NCBI GenBank assembly: GCA_021397845.1
Contig: CM038052.1
Span: forward strand, 139,629,854-139,693,853
Origin: Areca catechu
Lineage: Eukaryota > Streptophyta > Magnoliopsida > Arecales > Arecaceae
Length of the DNA: 64,000 nucleotides
Direction of reading: 5' to 3'
Shown one piece after another: positions 37,346 to 48,539 of the stretch; within the stretch, counting starts at the first letter, position 1; each line of letters begins with the position of its first letter. The position numbers were made by a program, and so were the translations under genes. Below the pieces are notes generated by a model, which did no database searches, was not told the DNA's origin, and saw only the letters and a list, made by a program, of their open reading frames with translations.

Positions 37346-38627
37346 TTAATCTACATTAACAAAGAACATTACATAAGCAAACAACCAATGTTGACAAAAC
37401 ATAATTAAATTATGACTTTAACTTAATTATGTCTCCCATTATTTTATCAAGCATCATAACCATCCATATGATGATCGAGAAAATCCTAATTGGTTTTCTT
37501 AGTGGGGTTGAGATCCTAATTACTTATAAAAGACCTTGTGTGTACAAAACAAATCTTATATAAGTTCAAAGGTAGGAAAACTCTTTCCAATTGTAACTAA
37601 TACAATTCTCAACTTATCTTAGCCTCTAAAATATTAATAGCCTTGTGTGTGCACAACAAACTATAATATTTTAGTTAAGTCAGACCCTTCATTGCTATAT
37701 AGTCATGATATTAATTATAATACCCTTGTGTGTACATAACAAAGTATTATATTAAATCATGCCATAAACATCAAATGCACCAAATTAAAATTATGTCAGT
37801 CACCATAGGAGGCCTTGTGTGTACACAACAAACCTAATATGAATCATAACATAATAATGACTTGGCATGAAGGAAGGCCACATGTAGTGAATATTACACT
37901 AAGAATATCAATCAATAATTAAGTTAATCTTATCGGTCAGGTAAGTGGGAGAGTGGTGCGAGTCCCCCCATTGCTTTCCTTAGACACCAATAAGAATTGG
38001 ACAGGTCAGTCAACGGAACCAATTAAAAATCACATCCTCTTTACCGATCATGAACCACTTTTCCTAGACACCGAATGATCAATTAATCATATTGATTATT
38101 TCGCTTTTGGTATATGGCACTTCAACTTAAAATAATTTGAAAGAGGGCTTTATTAAAACAAAGCACATTCTATATATATAACTAAGCAAATATGTGCCAA
38201 GTGTGTCATCATACTAGGACAACCATTTACCACATAATGGATCCACCATTATGCCAGGGCAACCTTATTTCAGTATGATGACTGGAAGGCTGAACATATC
38301 TCTATACAAATTTAGGTTTGAGTGAAAACCATAATTAATGCCATACATCAAACATATATGCACAATTAACACAAATATGTGATTAGTGTGTCATTATTCT
38401 AGGACAACCATTTACCACATAATGGATCCACCATTATGCCAGGGAAATCTTATTTCAGAATGATGACTGGATTACTAAACTTATCTCTACAACAATTAGG
38501 TTTTAAGTGAAAACCCTAATTGGTGACAATACGTCAAACATAAACCACATCATATGTAAATTATCTACATATGCCTATAAAAATCAGCATATATATTTTA
38601 ATCTTGATACGGAGGCTCTGATACCAA
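37346..38627 (-). repeat. Repeat-rich leader and PBS of D2
   Basis: This 1.3-kb non-coding leader lies between PBS (38615-38626, sense TGGTATCAGAGC) and gag. Two repeat sets are seen: four copies of CCTTGTGTGTACAnAACAAA at 37534, 37641, 37734 and 37813, and a two-copy ~185-bp tandem repeat (38201-38385, 38386-38560) with ACCACATAATGGATCCACCA. I see no gene. Confidence 0.85.
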
Positions 38628-40893
38628 TGTTGTGTTTGTTGACCAAGGCGGAAACATAGATTTCAAAATTTTTATCTTATGAAATCTATACCAAACCCTT
38701 TAGCCCTAGATCTCCTTAAAAAAAGAAAATTAAAATATATATCATTCATATACATGATTTAAATATATATATATGTAAGTACTAACCTATACCACAATAT
38801 CGAAAATGCAAATCTCCACCAGGTGTCCAAATGTTCACCATCCAATGGTGATCCACACGAAGAAGAGAGGATGATAACAACTTCTTGATCTTGGATCCTC
38901 TTCTTGAATTCTTTTTCAAGAATTCAATTCTTGGACTTATAGGTTGGAATTTTCTTTCTTGAAAATTCCCTTTCTCCCATCTTTCCTCTTCTTGATCCTT
39001 TCCTTAACTTCAATCCTTGTAGAAAATTCTTATTCGAAGTGGAAGAAAAATTAAGGCAACTAATGTCTTAATTCAAGAAAGAAAAGAGACCCTTCCTGTT
39101 TCTTTCCTTTACCGTTCATGACCTTCCTCTTATTCTTGTTTAGGGTCAGAGTTTCGATCGAGGATACCTCTGTAAGGGAAACAATACCCAACAAGAACAA
39201 GGGGAAGGAGTATTTTGGAGAGGAAGAAAGGGAATCTGATCTCTGAATTATCTTACATGAAAAACCCCGAGAACCCAACCCTATTTATAGATATCAGAGG
39301 GGTGTATTTTCAAAAACAACGCATCCCTCTACTATCCCAAGAATCACATTCTTTCCATCCTCATGTGTCCCCCCAGATATTTCATGCCTTTCCTGATTTG
39401 TTTCAAGATTTTTCGATGAAGAAAAACCTCGAAAGAAACCTCAGAAAAGTCATGATGTTCTGAGATGGAGTTGCGACCAAAAAGCAACGGATTTCTTCTG
39501 GCCATCTGATCTTGATCCAAGGGACTCCAGATGAGATGCCTAAAGAAAAGATTTCAGCCCCCTCCCATCAGGTTTTCACGATAAAAGAAGTCCCCACGCA
39601 CGTGAAGAGGAGTCCACGCGCGTGGACTCTTCCTTTGGTGCGTGCGCATGGGAAAGATGGCTTGGGCGGTCTTGGGAAAAGGGTTTAAATTGATTTTTAA
39701 TCAATGGGTTCAGCCACGGGTTAGCCTAAAGTCTCAAAATTTAAATTAGACTCTAGTTAGGTTCAATTAGAACCCAATTAAGCCCAATTCATAACCAAAT
39801 TCGAATCCAATTCGAATAGAAGTTGGGTCTGCAACACATGCTAGTGTGTTTATCCTGCAAACATGATTTAATTCTAAATTAAATCCCTCATCGACTCTCT
39901 TTTGTGTGTGACCCATTGGGTTCCACATCTAGCCAGCAGTAGGTCCGAGTGCTATTTGACTTAATTCGGTTAGATCTCAACTAAGCCGATTTAGGTCAAC
40001 TCAAGCTAGCTTGACTTGGTCAATTAGAATCTAATTCTAATTAATTGATTTAAATTATCATAATTTAATCATTTCCCTACAAGACAAGATTGACATCTAG
40101 CAACATATTATGTCTACCCGGAAGATGTGGCATTTTGGTGGAATTACCAAAATACCTTTCTATGGTGAGTTACCGGGCAATTTAGTCCTTTGATCAACTT
40201 GCATCCTGAATATGATTATGGATATGGATACCTTGTCAAATCCAATTTCATATTTATCCCTAGCTCAATCTTTTTAATGATGATTCATTAATGAACTATT
40301 AGAAACTACTTCTAATGTTCATACTTTGATCAAAGATTTCCCAAATCATCATTTAATCAAAATTGGCTGGATGCAACATCCTCTTACTAGGGCTGATCAA
40401 TTCCTTGTTGACCTACTCACAACCTTCATATACAATCCACCATATCCAGTATCACCTCATGCATAACTCAGTGTTATGATTGAGTGTGTACCAAAATGTG
40501 GATTCATGTATATAAGGTACCATGGCAGTCTCAGGTCAAAGGACCACATTCACTACTCCCACTATGAGAAATATCTATTGACAAATAGATAAGGTTCCAT
40601 TAGATATTCTCAATCTGGACCTATTCAGTGAACTCATTCTCTAATGAGCACCCACATCCTAGTATTAGTGTCAAACACAAGTGACTGTGAGACTCACTGG
40701 TACGATCTCATCATAACCCTAGAACCATAGCCCTAATCTATGGAGTTCATCATATAATAATTAAGATACTGCGTATGATGAAAATAATGCCTTTATTGAA
40801 TGATAATGTCAATACATTGATTTTTGGGATGGATAAGGAAAAATCCCAATGAAATATAATATTTCGATTGGCCTTTAGGGCATAATCCTTTCA
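38628..40893 (-). repeat. 5' LTR of D2
   Basis: This 2266-bp copy of the LTR starts TGTTGTGTTTGTTGACC. The CCACGCGCGTGG palindrome is preserved perfectly at 39610-39629. It has a ~105-bp deletion near 40695 relative to the 3' LTR. Confidence 0.92.
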
Positions 40894-42209
40894 CCCGAGG
40901 TGTTTCACCTCCCTAAAGGAGGATCTCCTTATCTCCAAGACCACCCAAATCAGTCATCAAATTCAAGGAAGCTGAGCTTCATCATCCAGGCTCCAATCGG
41001 AGTGCCGTGTGACTTCTTCATCAGAAGTTCTACAAATCTTTGACTCTGGTAACATCCTTTCCATCTCTGGATATCCAATTTGTGGAAGATAAGCTATCCT
41101 AAACTGAGAGTTTCTCAATTTCTAGGTCCTGTCTTTCATTATCTTGCATGAGTTATTTTGCAATACGATAATTCTTTGCATTGTTATCCTATTCGCTAGT
41201 TCTTACTTTTATTTGAGAATATAGCCTTCAAACTTAAATTATAAAAATCATAAAAAAAAAATAGTTTACTATTTTTCTACATATTTAGCAATTCTTAGAG
41301 TCATCCTGCATCAAGAACTATCAAAGAGATAAAAACTAAGGATCCTAGGGTTAAGAAATATCTATAGGACATTCTCTAAACTTTAAAAAAATAGAAAAGC
41401 TGAGAAGGGAAAGGTTCTACATACCTAGCAATAACATTCTTGATGCCATGGAAGAGATCGCTCCACTTAGATTGGCACTTGGATGATCGAGTTACTTTCC
41501 AGCGAATCCGTCAACTTTCTATCAGATCGATTCGGAGGCAAAGAATACCTCGTCCGGAGGGTGTGGCACTAGAGGGATCCTGCAAACATCAAAGGTTAAG
41601 CTCATAGATGATTAGAAAAATAATAAACTGGAAGAAGGAAGAGTGGAGGGGTGGAAGTGATCTCTGTGGTGGCTGGTGGCCAGTTGAAGAAGGAGGATGC
41701 CTGGCTTGGATGCATGAAACCTTATTTATTAGGGCATGGTGACACTCCTGATGTAATGATCCTCCTCTTGATCTTGACTTGTATGAAAACCAAAATTTAC
41801 AAGACTCATGTGACTAGATTGAAACTCATAGGACTCTTGACTTAGTGAACCTAATCAGCTCACCTTATTACAGAACCCAAAAATTAGACTTCATTACAAG
41901 AGTCAATTTTCCCTGATGGACTCAACTTATAATTGACTGATTTTCCAACACATGAATTAGAAATTGCAACCTTGAAATCCTGGTCTGCTCCTGATGTCCC
42001 TACATCATGCATGCCCTTCAAAGGTGATCCACATAAGAACCATACCCAGGTAGCACTCCTATAACAGTTGCTTATTTGATTGGGACTCTTTTGGCAGCCT
42101 TTCATACTTTCTTCTTTGCTGGACTCCCTACCCTCCTGTAGGGCACACAGATACCTCTCTAAATCCCCTCTCAGATCTTGAATATCCTTTCTATTTTTTT
42201 TCTAGTCTC

Positions 42210-42281
42210 TTGTCTTAAAATACTAGCCTTGTCTTTAAAGAAAAAGCTTTGTCTTAAAAAGACAAACATTGTCTTAAGGGG
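42210..42281. repeat. Four-copy ~20-bp repeat TTGTCTTAAA in S1
   Basis: TTGTCTTAAA-like units recur every ~20 bp in the right part of solo LTR S1, ending in AAGGGG. They are probably LTR U3 repeats. Confidence 0.7.
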
Positions 42282-44198
42282 GGAGGAAGAGAAAATAGCA
42301 GGTTGGGTTTTTCGATGGAAATTGAAGTGCTCTGGCATCAAAACATTAATGCCTTATATAAAGTTGGATGGGGTGCCTGATATGACTCTTCTGCAGCCAT
42401 CTGAAAATATCCTTCAATGAGAAGGAGTCTTATTGGTTGGATAGATTTATCATGATACAACCTTTAATAAACCAAGAGACATATAAATGACTCTTCGATT
42501 TTTCCAGCATTTTAATCTCCTACCATATATTAATTACTGGTCACTTAAAGTGCCAAAATTCATGGAAGTATGATGGGATGCATCGGATATCTGAGAGCCT
42601 TCAAATAGAAGGACTCTACAATGTGTTTTAGCGCCAATCCATGAAGGGTCGCGACCGTTCATGTTGCACCAACCTCCTTCCACAATATTTCCATCTTTTG
42701 ACCATTAATAAACACTTCAAAAAGGCATGGAGATTAGGATGAGAGCCTTAGAATTTATCTAAGAATTGTGTCTGACTGGCAGGAGGACTCTTTGTCCTTC
42801 TGCGCATACCAATATTGGCATGAAACCAAATTGGGGCCCAAGAGTCCATGCCAACATGGACTTTTCCATAAATCCAAGATAAGTCCAATAAAAAGCTAGG
42901 TAAAATCTAAATTAGGCTGCCCCACTTAGGAATCAATCCAATTTAATTTCTACTTAAATTGGTTATCCCAAATAACAAGCAACTACTCCCAATCCAATTG
43001 TGTTAGGAGTTGGGCTAGCCAACATATGCTAGTATGTCAATTTGCTAGCCAATTAGGATCCCATGACCCTAAAAAAAATCCAATTGACTTCCTTGGTAAA
43101 TTCTTTGATGTGTGTGACACTTTGGGTTCCACTTCTAGCCAGCAGTAGGTCTAGGTCCAAGCCAATTATATCTAATCAAACCTGATTGTCCTAATTAGGT
43201 CAAATTGAGCTGACCTAAGTTACCAATTCAAACTAGCTTTCGAATTGACTCATGAATCCAAACGAATTGATTCATGAAAACCTACAAGATATGATTGACA
43301 TCTAGAAATGTGTCATGCCTACCTGAAAGATATGGAATTTGGTGAAAATTACCAAAATATATTTCAGTGGAAAGTTACCATGCAATTCAATCATTCGATC
43401 TCCCTTTATCTCGATTAAGTGATGGACATGGATAAATGTCAAACCCTAGTACTCAATCCTTTTGAATCTCAATTTGATAATGAAGACTTGACCAATGAAA
43501 GATTAGAAACCCTATCTAATCTCATCCTGCTTTGATCAAAGACTTCCTGATTCAACAATTGAAGAGATTTTATGGGATAAGTTCTCCTCTTACTAGGAGT
43601 GATCGATTCCTTATTGACCTACTCATTACCTTCATACACAATCCACCATATCCAAAAGCACCCCGTCAATGACTTAATTATCATGAATGAGTATGCACCA
43701 AAACATGGGTTCATATGCACAAGATACTATGGTAGTCTCAGGTCTAAGGATCACATGCACAACTCCCACTATGAGAACCATCTTTTGATAAGTAGTAAGA
43801 CCTTCATAAGATGTTCTCAAGGTAGATTAGTTCATACCCTAATGAGCACCCACATCCTTATATAATGTCCATACATAAGTGGTTGTGAGACTAACCACCC
43901 TCCTTTTGAGCATACATAGGATGTGCTAGTCTTACTGGAAACATCGATTCCTGAATCACCTATCCAACACTAGGAATATTTTAGATTAAAATTTATAAAA
44001 ACATAGGTCTCACTATTATGATCTCTACCATAACCCTATTTTCATTACCCTAACCTATGGGGTTTATCATATTCTTAATAAGATGCAGCAATATGATGAA
44101 TCAAAATGCCTTTCAATTTATCAAAAAATATCATACATGAGTTGGAAGATTATAGAAATGCCCATATAAAGATTGGATTTTAGGGCACTATTCTTTCA

Positions 44199-46393
44199 CA
44201 TGGGATCTTGTGGTATACGTTGGCTATAGTAGGTTTGCTGTAGGAGTTGAAAATTATCTATAGGTGATCTTTTAGTCTTACTAGTTGAGGAGTAGTTCAA
44301 TATAATCTAAGAGGCCGAGTCCTTAAATCTATAACCATAGTAGTGTAATAATGGAAAGAGTTTCCATGGAAACCATGATTGGACTCAAGCAAACTAAGCC
44401 ATGCATATGATGGATGCTTAAACTTTGATGAGACTTTATGACTTGCATCATGTTGGGGCTCTCGGTAGTGAAACTTGATCACATGGTAACTACATCTAGG
44501 GATTCATATTTCTATTCTATTGGATTGTTACTACATACTGCTAGGTATCACTAGTGAATTATGGAAACTCACTAAGATCATTTTTGAATTAATAATTCTT
44601 GTTAGGGTTGAGCTATAATTGTTTCGATCCATCGAAAGAGTTTCGATGATACTATGATGAAGATGATAGTATATCCCACTGCAAGATAGAATGTAACTTA
44701 AGGGGTCATACTTAAAAGGGGCTTGACCTGATCAAAAGCTTAGATAAATTTAAAAATTGCTAATTTTATAAGAGTTTTATATTTAATAACTATAAATTTT
44801 GTAAGGGCTAGAAATTTAGCAGCTGCTAATTGTTAGCTGCAGGGACTTAATTACAAGAGTTGCACTATAACTGCACTTAATTAAATTATAGATCAAGTTT
44901 AAATAAATTTAAATCATATTTAATTTAATTGGACCTAACTTAATTTAATTCAAATTATTTTTAATTATCCAAGTTGGACTTAGATTACAAACATATTTGA
45001 AATAGAATTGATAGCCTTTTCAAAATTGATACAAATTAGGCTCAAATTAGATTTGATTTAAAATAATTTATATTCTAATAAAATAAGATTCCTAAACCTA
45101 GTTAGATTAGATTTATTTTATCTTAATTTCATGTTAATATGGAGAAAGGGGGAACTAGGTTTTGGTATTTTATCTCACCATGTGCAGAAATTCAGAAATG
45201 GCATGCCAAGTGTTGGCAACCCTCTTCTTGGGGACTCTCTCCCCTTATTTAGATAAAACCTATTTTATTCAAACTCCTATTTGATTGAGGATCAAATTTA
45301 TTAGGTCTTTTAGGCATGGAATAAGTTTTTGTGCAACAAAAGAAATTAAGGAAGTCAAGACTGGTGCACTTGTTCCTTATAGTATTAGTTTCTCATTGCA
45401 ATTTTTTCTTTCGCCCTTCCCACTTGATTTTGAATCATTTCATATTAGGATGAGATCCTATCTGATGAGGGGTGAAGTCTTATTTTAGATATGGCATTGG
45501 AAATTCATTTGTGCAACAAATGAGTTGAGGATGTCATGTAGCATGCTTGGCTTTCGCACCTTGAGTTCTCAATGCCCAACTCTTTTTCTTATCCACTTCT
45601 CTTCTAATTTTGAATCAGTTTAGATGAGATTAGATCTTATTTGATTGGTGTTGTATGGCTTAAGGATTTGGAAAAAGGTATGTACGACATATTTGAAATA
45701 AAAGGGTTGAGAGTATGTGCATGTGCCATTCCTTCTTCCCATCTATCTTGCCACACCATGTTTCTCTATCACTACACCATTCCTTCTTTGCTATTCCATT
45801 CCTAAAACTCTAGAGAGAGGAGAGTTTAAACAAAGTACAGGGAAGAGAAAAAAGGTTTTCTCTATCGTAGCATGTTTTTCTACCACTCCACCATTCTTTC
45901 TTTGCTATTCCATGCGAGAGGAGAGTTTAAAGAGAGTACAAGGAAGAGGAAAAAGGTTTTCTTCTCCCCTGGTGTCCTTGAAGATGTCTGATATCCCACA
46001 TGAAGGGTTCTCTGAAAGGCTGTAGCCTTTCTGTTCAAGATTGCCTTGAAGGGAGATCCAGATCCAAGTTGGATGAAATGCTTATGAAGGAGAAAGCACT
46101 CTGGTGGCATCGTTGACTCGATTAGAAATAGACCCCATGTAGATACCAGTAGAGGCCATGTCCATGTGCGGCTCCAACTAGAACTCCAAGAATCCACTAG
46201 ATGTAACTCCATCCAAGTTAATGATGAAAACCATTTCAGGTAAGTATTTTGTTCATCTAATTTTTATATTTTTAGATCTGATTTAATCTGATTAGCATGT
46301 TAGAATGATCATGCTGTAGATATTTTTAATTTTATTTGCATGCTTGACATATGAAAATTATTTTCATATGCAATTTTTGTTGAGTTAGGGTTT
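44199..46393 (+). repeat. Main part of copia LTR E
   Basis: This follows the S1 target copy (44199-44203) and stops where C is inserted. It resembles the reverse complement of S2: TATACGTTGGCTATAGTAGG near 44214, ACTACATACTGCTAGGTATC near 44530, an AT-rich block at 44880-45120, and CAGGTAAGTATTTTG at 46237. Sense is plus. It contains three ~180-bp imperfect repeats (about 45230-45730, with GTGCAACAAA at 45331 and 45511) and a ~115-bp duplication near 45760-45990. The open frames in it are not gene-like. Confidence 0.75.
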
Positions 46394-47675
46394 TGGTGGG
46401 GACACCCAAAGGCACCATAATAAGACAGAGGCTTCTCAACCCTCTGTGCATCACTTAATTAACATTCGAGTCCACTGTAATAAAGCTTAGTCCAGCTGAG
46501 TTGTTTTATTTGAGTCCTGTAATTAGTCAGCTCATGTTGAGCTAGTTCAGTTCAGTATTACTCAGCTCATGTCGAGCTAATTTTATTTGTTTTGAGTCCT
46601 GTCCAAGCATAACGAAGACTCAAGACCACATCATACAAGTGAAGACCAAGTCCAACCTAATTGAACACAGGGAAGTTGAGCCCAAATCCAACCCAACTTG
46701 AAGACCTGAAGATCCCAGGAGGAGAAAATGAAAACAGGAACAAACCTGAAGCCCTATTCCAGCCAGAAGCAAACTAGGCCAGCCTAGGCCTAGGAAGAGG
46801 AATTAGGGCACCACTTCTTAGGATTACCATCCTCTTGGTCAGCCACTTATGGTCTGCCCCTTGGCCAACAAGACAAGGAGAGGGAGTCCAACTGCTTTAG
46901 GGATTTCTACCTAGGTTGCCTTGTATTCCTAGTTAGTGTTTGAAAGGGAGAAGGAGTCCTATGTAAAGTCTAAAGTACCCTTACTTGGGGCCCAAGGTTA
47001 ATGTTCTATTTAAGGGACCCTAGCCTCTTGTATGAAGCTTGATTTTGATATATGAAATAAACCTTGAGTTCTTCTATTGCTTTGAGTGTTATCTTGCTGT
47101 GTGCATAAAGGGGTTTGAGAGTTTTTTTCTTCCAGGTGTTGCAACCATCTTCCTACCACCAGCCAACCTTCCAGAACCCTGGCCACCCACTTCAAAAGAT
47201 ATCTTTTCTTTGTTGTTTTCCTTTTTTTCTTTGCTCCCTTATGAGTTTTCTAACCCCTGACAGGTCGTTTGCAGTTCCCTGAATTCCTACGAATCCAACG
47301 ACTCAAGCCAAGCCTCAATTGGACCACCGAGCAGAAAGCCAGGTATCCGCGGGTCATTGGCTCATTTTTCCAGGCCGCATCCATCGAGGAACAAGAGATT
47401 ATTTTACTGCAATCTTTACCGGGTGCTTCAGACGTTGTCAGGTATACCCCCTTTACCTCCAGTCTTTATATTGTAGGAGAACTTGCCCTAACCGAGGCTT
47501 CTCAGCCCCGGTGATCCTTCTTTAGTACTTTTCTAAGTTCTAATCTGCATGCTTGGCTTCAAAAATTCATACAAAATTCCCTACAATTAATTTTGATCTG
47601 AAATTCAGGAATTAATCACCTATGCCCACATATAAAATATACAAAAATAATTGCATGCATATTTATCCCGCATCA
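46394..47675 (+). repeat. 5' LTR of element C
   Basis: The LTR starts TGGTGGGGACACC and ends TCCCGCATCA. A TATTTAAG box lies near 47007 ahead of AGGGACCCTAGCC. CAG/GTATAC at 47439-47444 resembles a splice donor about 235 bp before the LTR end. AGCTCAnnnnGAGCT-type motifs occur near 46505-46580. Confidence 0.9.
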
Positions 47676-47677
47676 TT

Positions 47678-47690
47678 TGGTATCAGAGCA
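47678..47690 (+). other. Primer-binding site of element C
   Basis: TGGTATCAGAGCA lies 2 bp after the LTR end. It is intact and of initiator tRNA-Met type. Confidence 0.92.
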
Positions 47691-48539
47691 TAGATTAAGG
47701 CTTGTTTTTTTTATTTTTCAGTCCGTATATACTCTGTTATTTTAGTTATTTCACCCTGCTCAGAACTCTAAAAATTCTAAAAAATTTTTTTCTGATAATT
47801 CAAAGTATTTTCTAGAATTCTTTCAGATTTTATTTCAGTCTGTGAATTTTCTTCAAGACGAAATACTGCCTGCAATTTTTTATCTCTGTTCTTTTTAAGC
47901 AAGACAAGTTTGGAAGTTTTATGGTTTTGCTTAGCATCTTTTTCGTATCTTTTAATTTTAGTATATTTTTTGCATATTAGGCCCTAATTTGCAAGTTTTC
48001 TTGTATTTATGAAAGTACCAAAAAAACAAATTTACATATATAAAGGCTACTAAAACATCTAACCCTAATTTGAATCATCTGCTTGCCATCATTGTATAAT
48101 CTACCTTTAAGGGCACTCTTGCTATGTCAGATGGGGGGAGGATTTGATCACCTCTCCTTAGCCCAAAACCACATCCCCTGCATTCGGTCCCAAGCCTAAA
48201 TTAAAATTGATTAGACTTAATTTGCCCTAGTGGGCTAGCGACACCAACTGGTCGGGTCTGGGCTAAGTGTTAGATCACTGTGTCAAGCTAACCTCTGTGT
48301 GCCTTGTGCTTGGTGTCTAGAACGGTGGTTCAGGGATTCAATCCCGAAGGGCTTGTGTGCTGGTTTGCCTACCTAGCCAATCTCTGATTGGTATCTAGGA
48401 TTGGCAATCAAGGACCTAACACTCCCCTTACACCTGCCTGGCTGAGTACAGAGTTACTATAGGCTAGTTACTAAGGACCTAACACCCTTAGTTTGGACTC
48501 TAGGTCTAGTTAGCTATAGTCAGTCTGATTGAGTCTTGT
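47691..48539 (+). other. Leader of element C
   Basis: This is a non-coding leader. A pyrimidine tract ending in CAG (47701-47721) resembles a splice acceptor. The second half is homologous to B's leader (AAGGGCA near 48110, TTAGACTTAATTTGCCCTAG near 48212). No gene is seen. Confidence 0.7.

Larger units (their letters stand above)
31061..40893 (-). mobile_element. D2: complete copia element
   Basis: This 9.8-kb element has an exact target duplication CCCGA (31056-31060, 40894-40898), inserted into B's 3' LTR. On the minus strand: 5' LTR 38628-40893, PBS, repeat-rich leader, gag, pol with the copia order (protease, integrase, RT, RNase H), PPT, 3' LTR 31061-33433. Pol is fairly well kept but holds stops and at least one lost catalytic residue. 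Lineage is Tork/Angela-like by gag, with low certainty. Confidence 0.95.
4221..41313 (+). mobile_element. B: non-autonomous gypsy/chromovirus-like element, heavily interrupted
   Basis: The target duplication is exact: AGAAC at 4216-4220 and 41314-41318. Removing the nested S2, D1 and D2 and three extra tandem units leaves about 6.06 kb, close to relative C (5.92 kb). Order: 5' LTR, decayed PBS, leader, gag-like start, acidic region, integrase C-end plus chromodomain, PPT, 3' LTR. No RT, RNase H or integrase core is present, and the junctions give no sign that they were deleted from this copy alone, because C lacks them too. B sits inside S1. Confidence 0.85.
3849..44198 (-). mobile_element. 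S1: solo copia LTR split by element B
   Basis: The LTR begins TGTTGGGGTCC and ends GGGCACTATTCTTTCA. Flanks are TATGG (3844-3848) and CATGG (44199-44203), a 5-bp target duplication with one mismatch. Its own sequence is 3849-4220 plus 41319-44198, about 3.25 kb; everything between is element B. The right part shares ordered blocks with the D2 LTR, for example CTAGCCAGCAGTAGGTC near 43136 and AATTACCAAAATA near 43348. The sense strand is minus, judged by D2. There is no internal region, so it is probably a recombination-derived solo LTR. No gene is seen in it. Confidence 0.8.

Noticed and set aside
45717..46212. About 100-residue open frames on both strands in LTR E
   Set aside because: They overlap a local ~115-bp duplication and have no counterpart in related LTRs.
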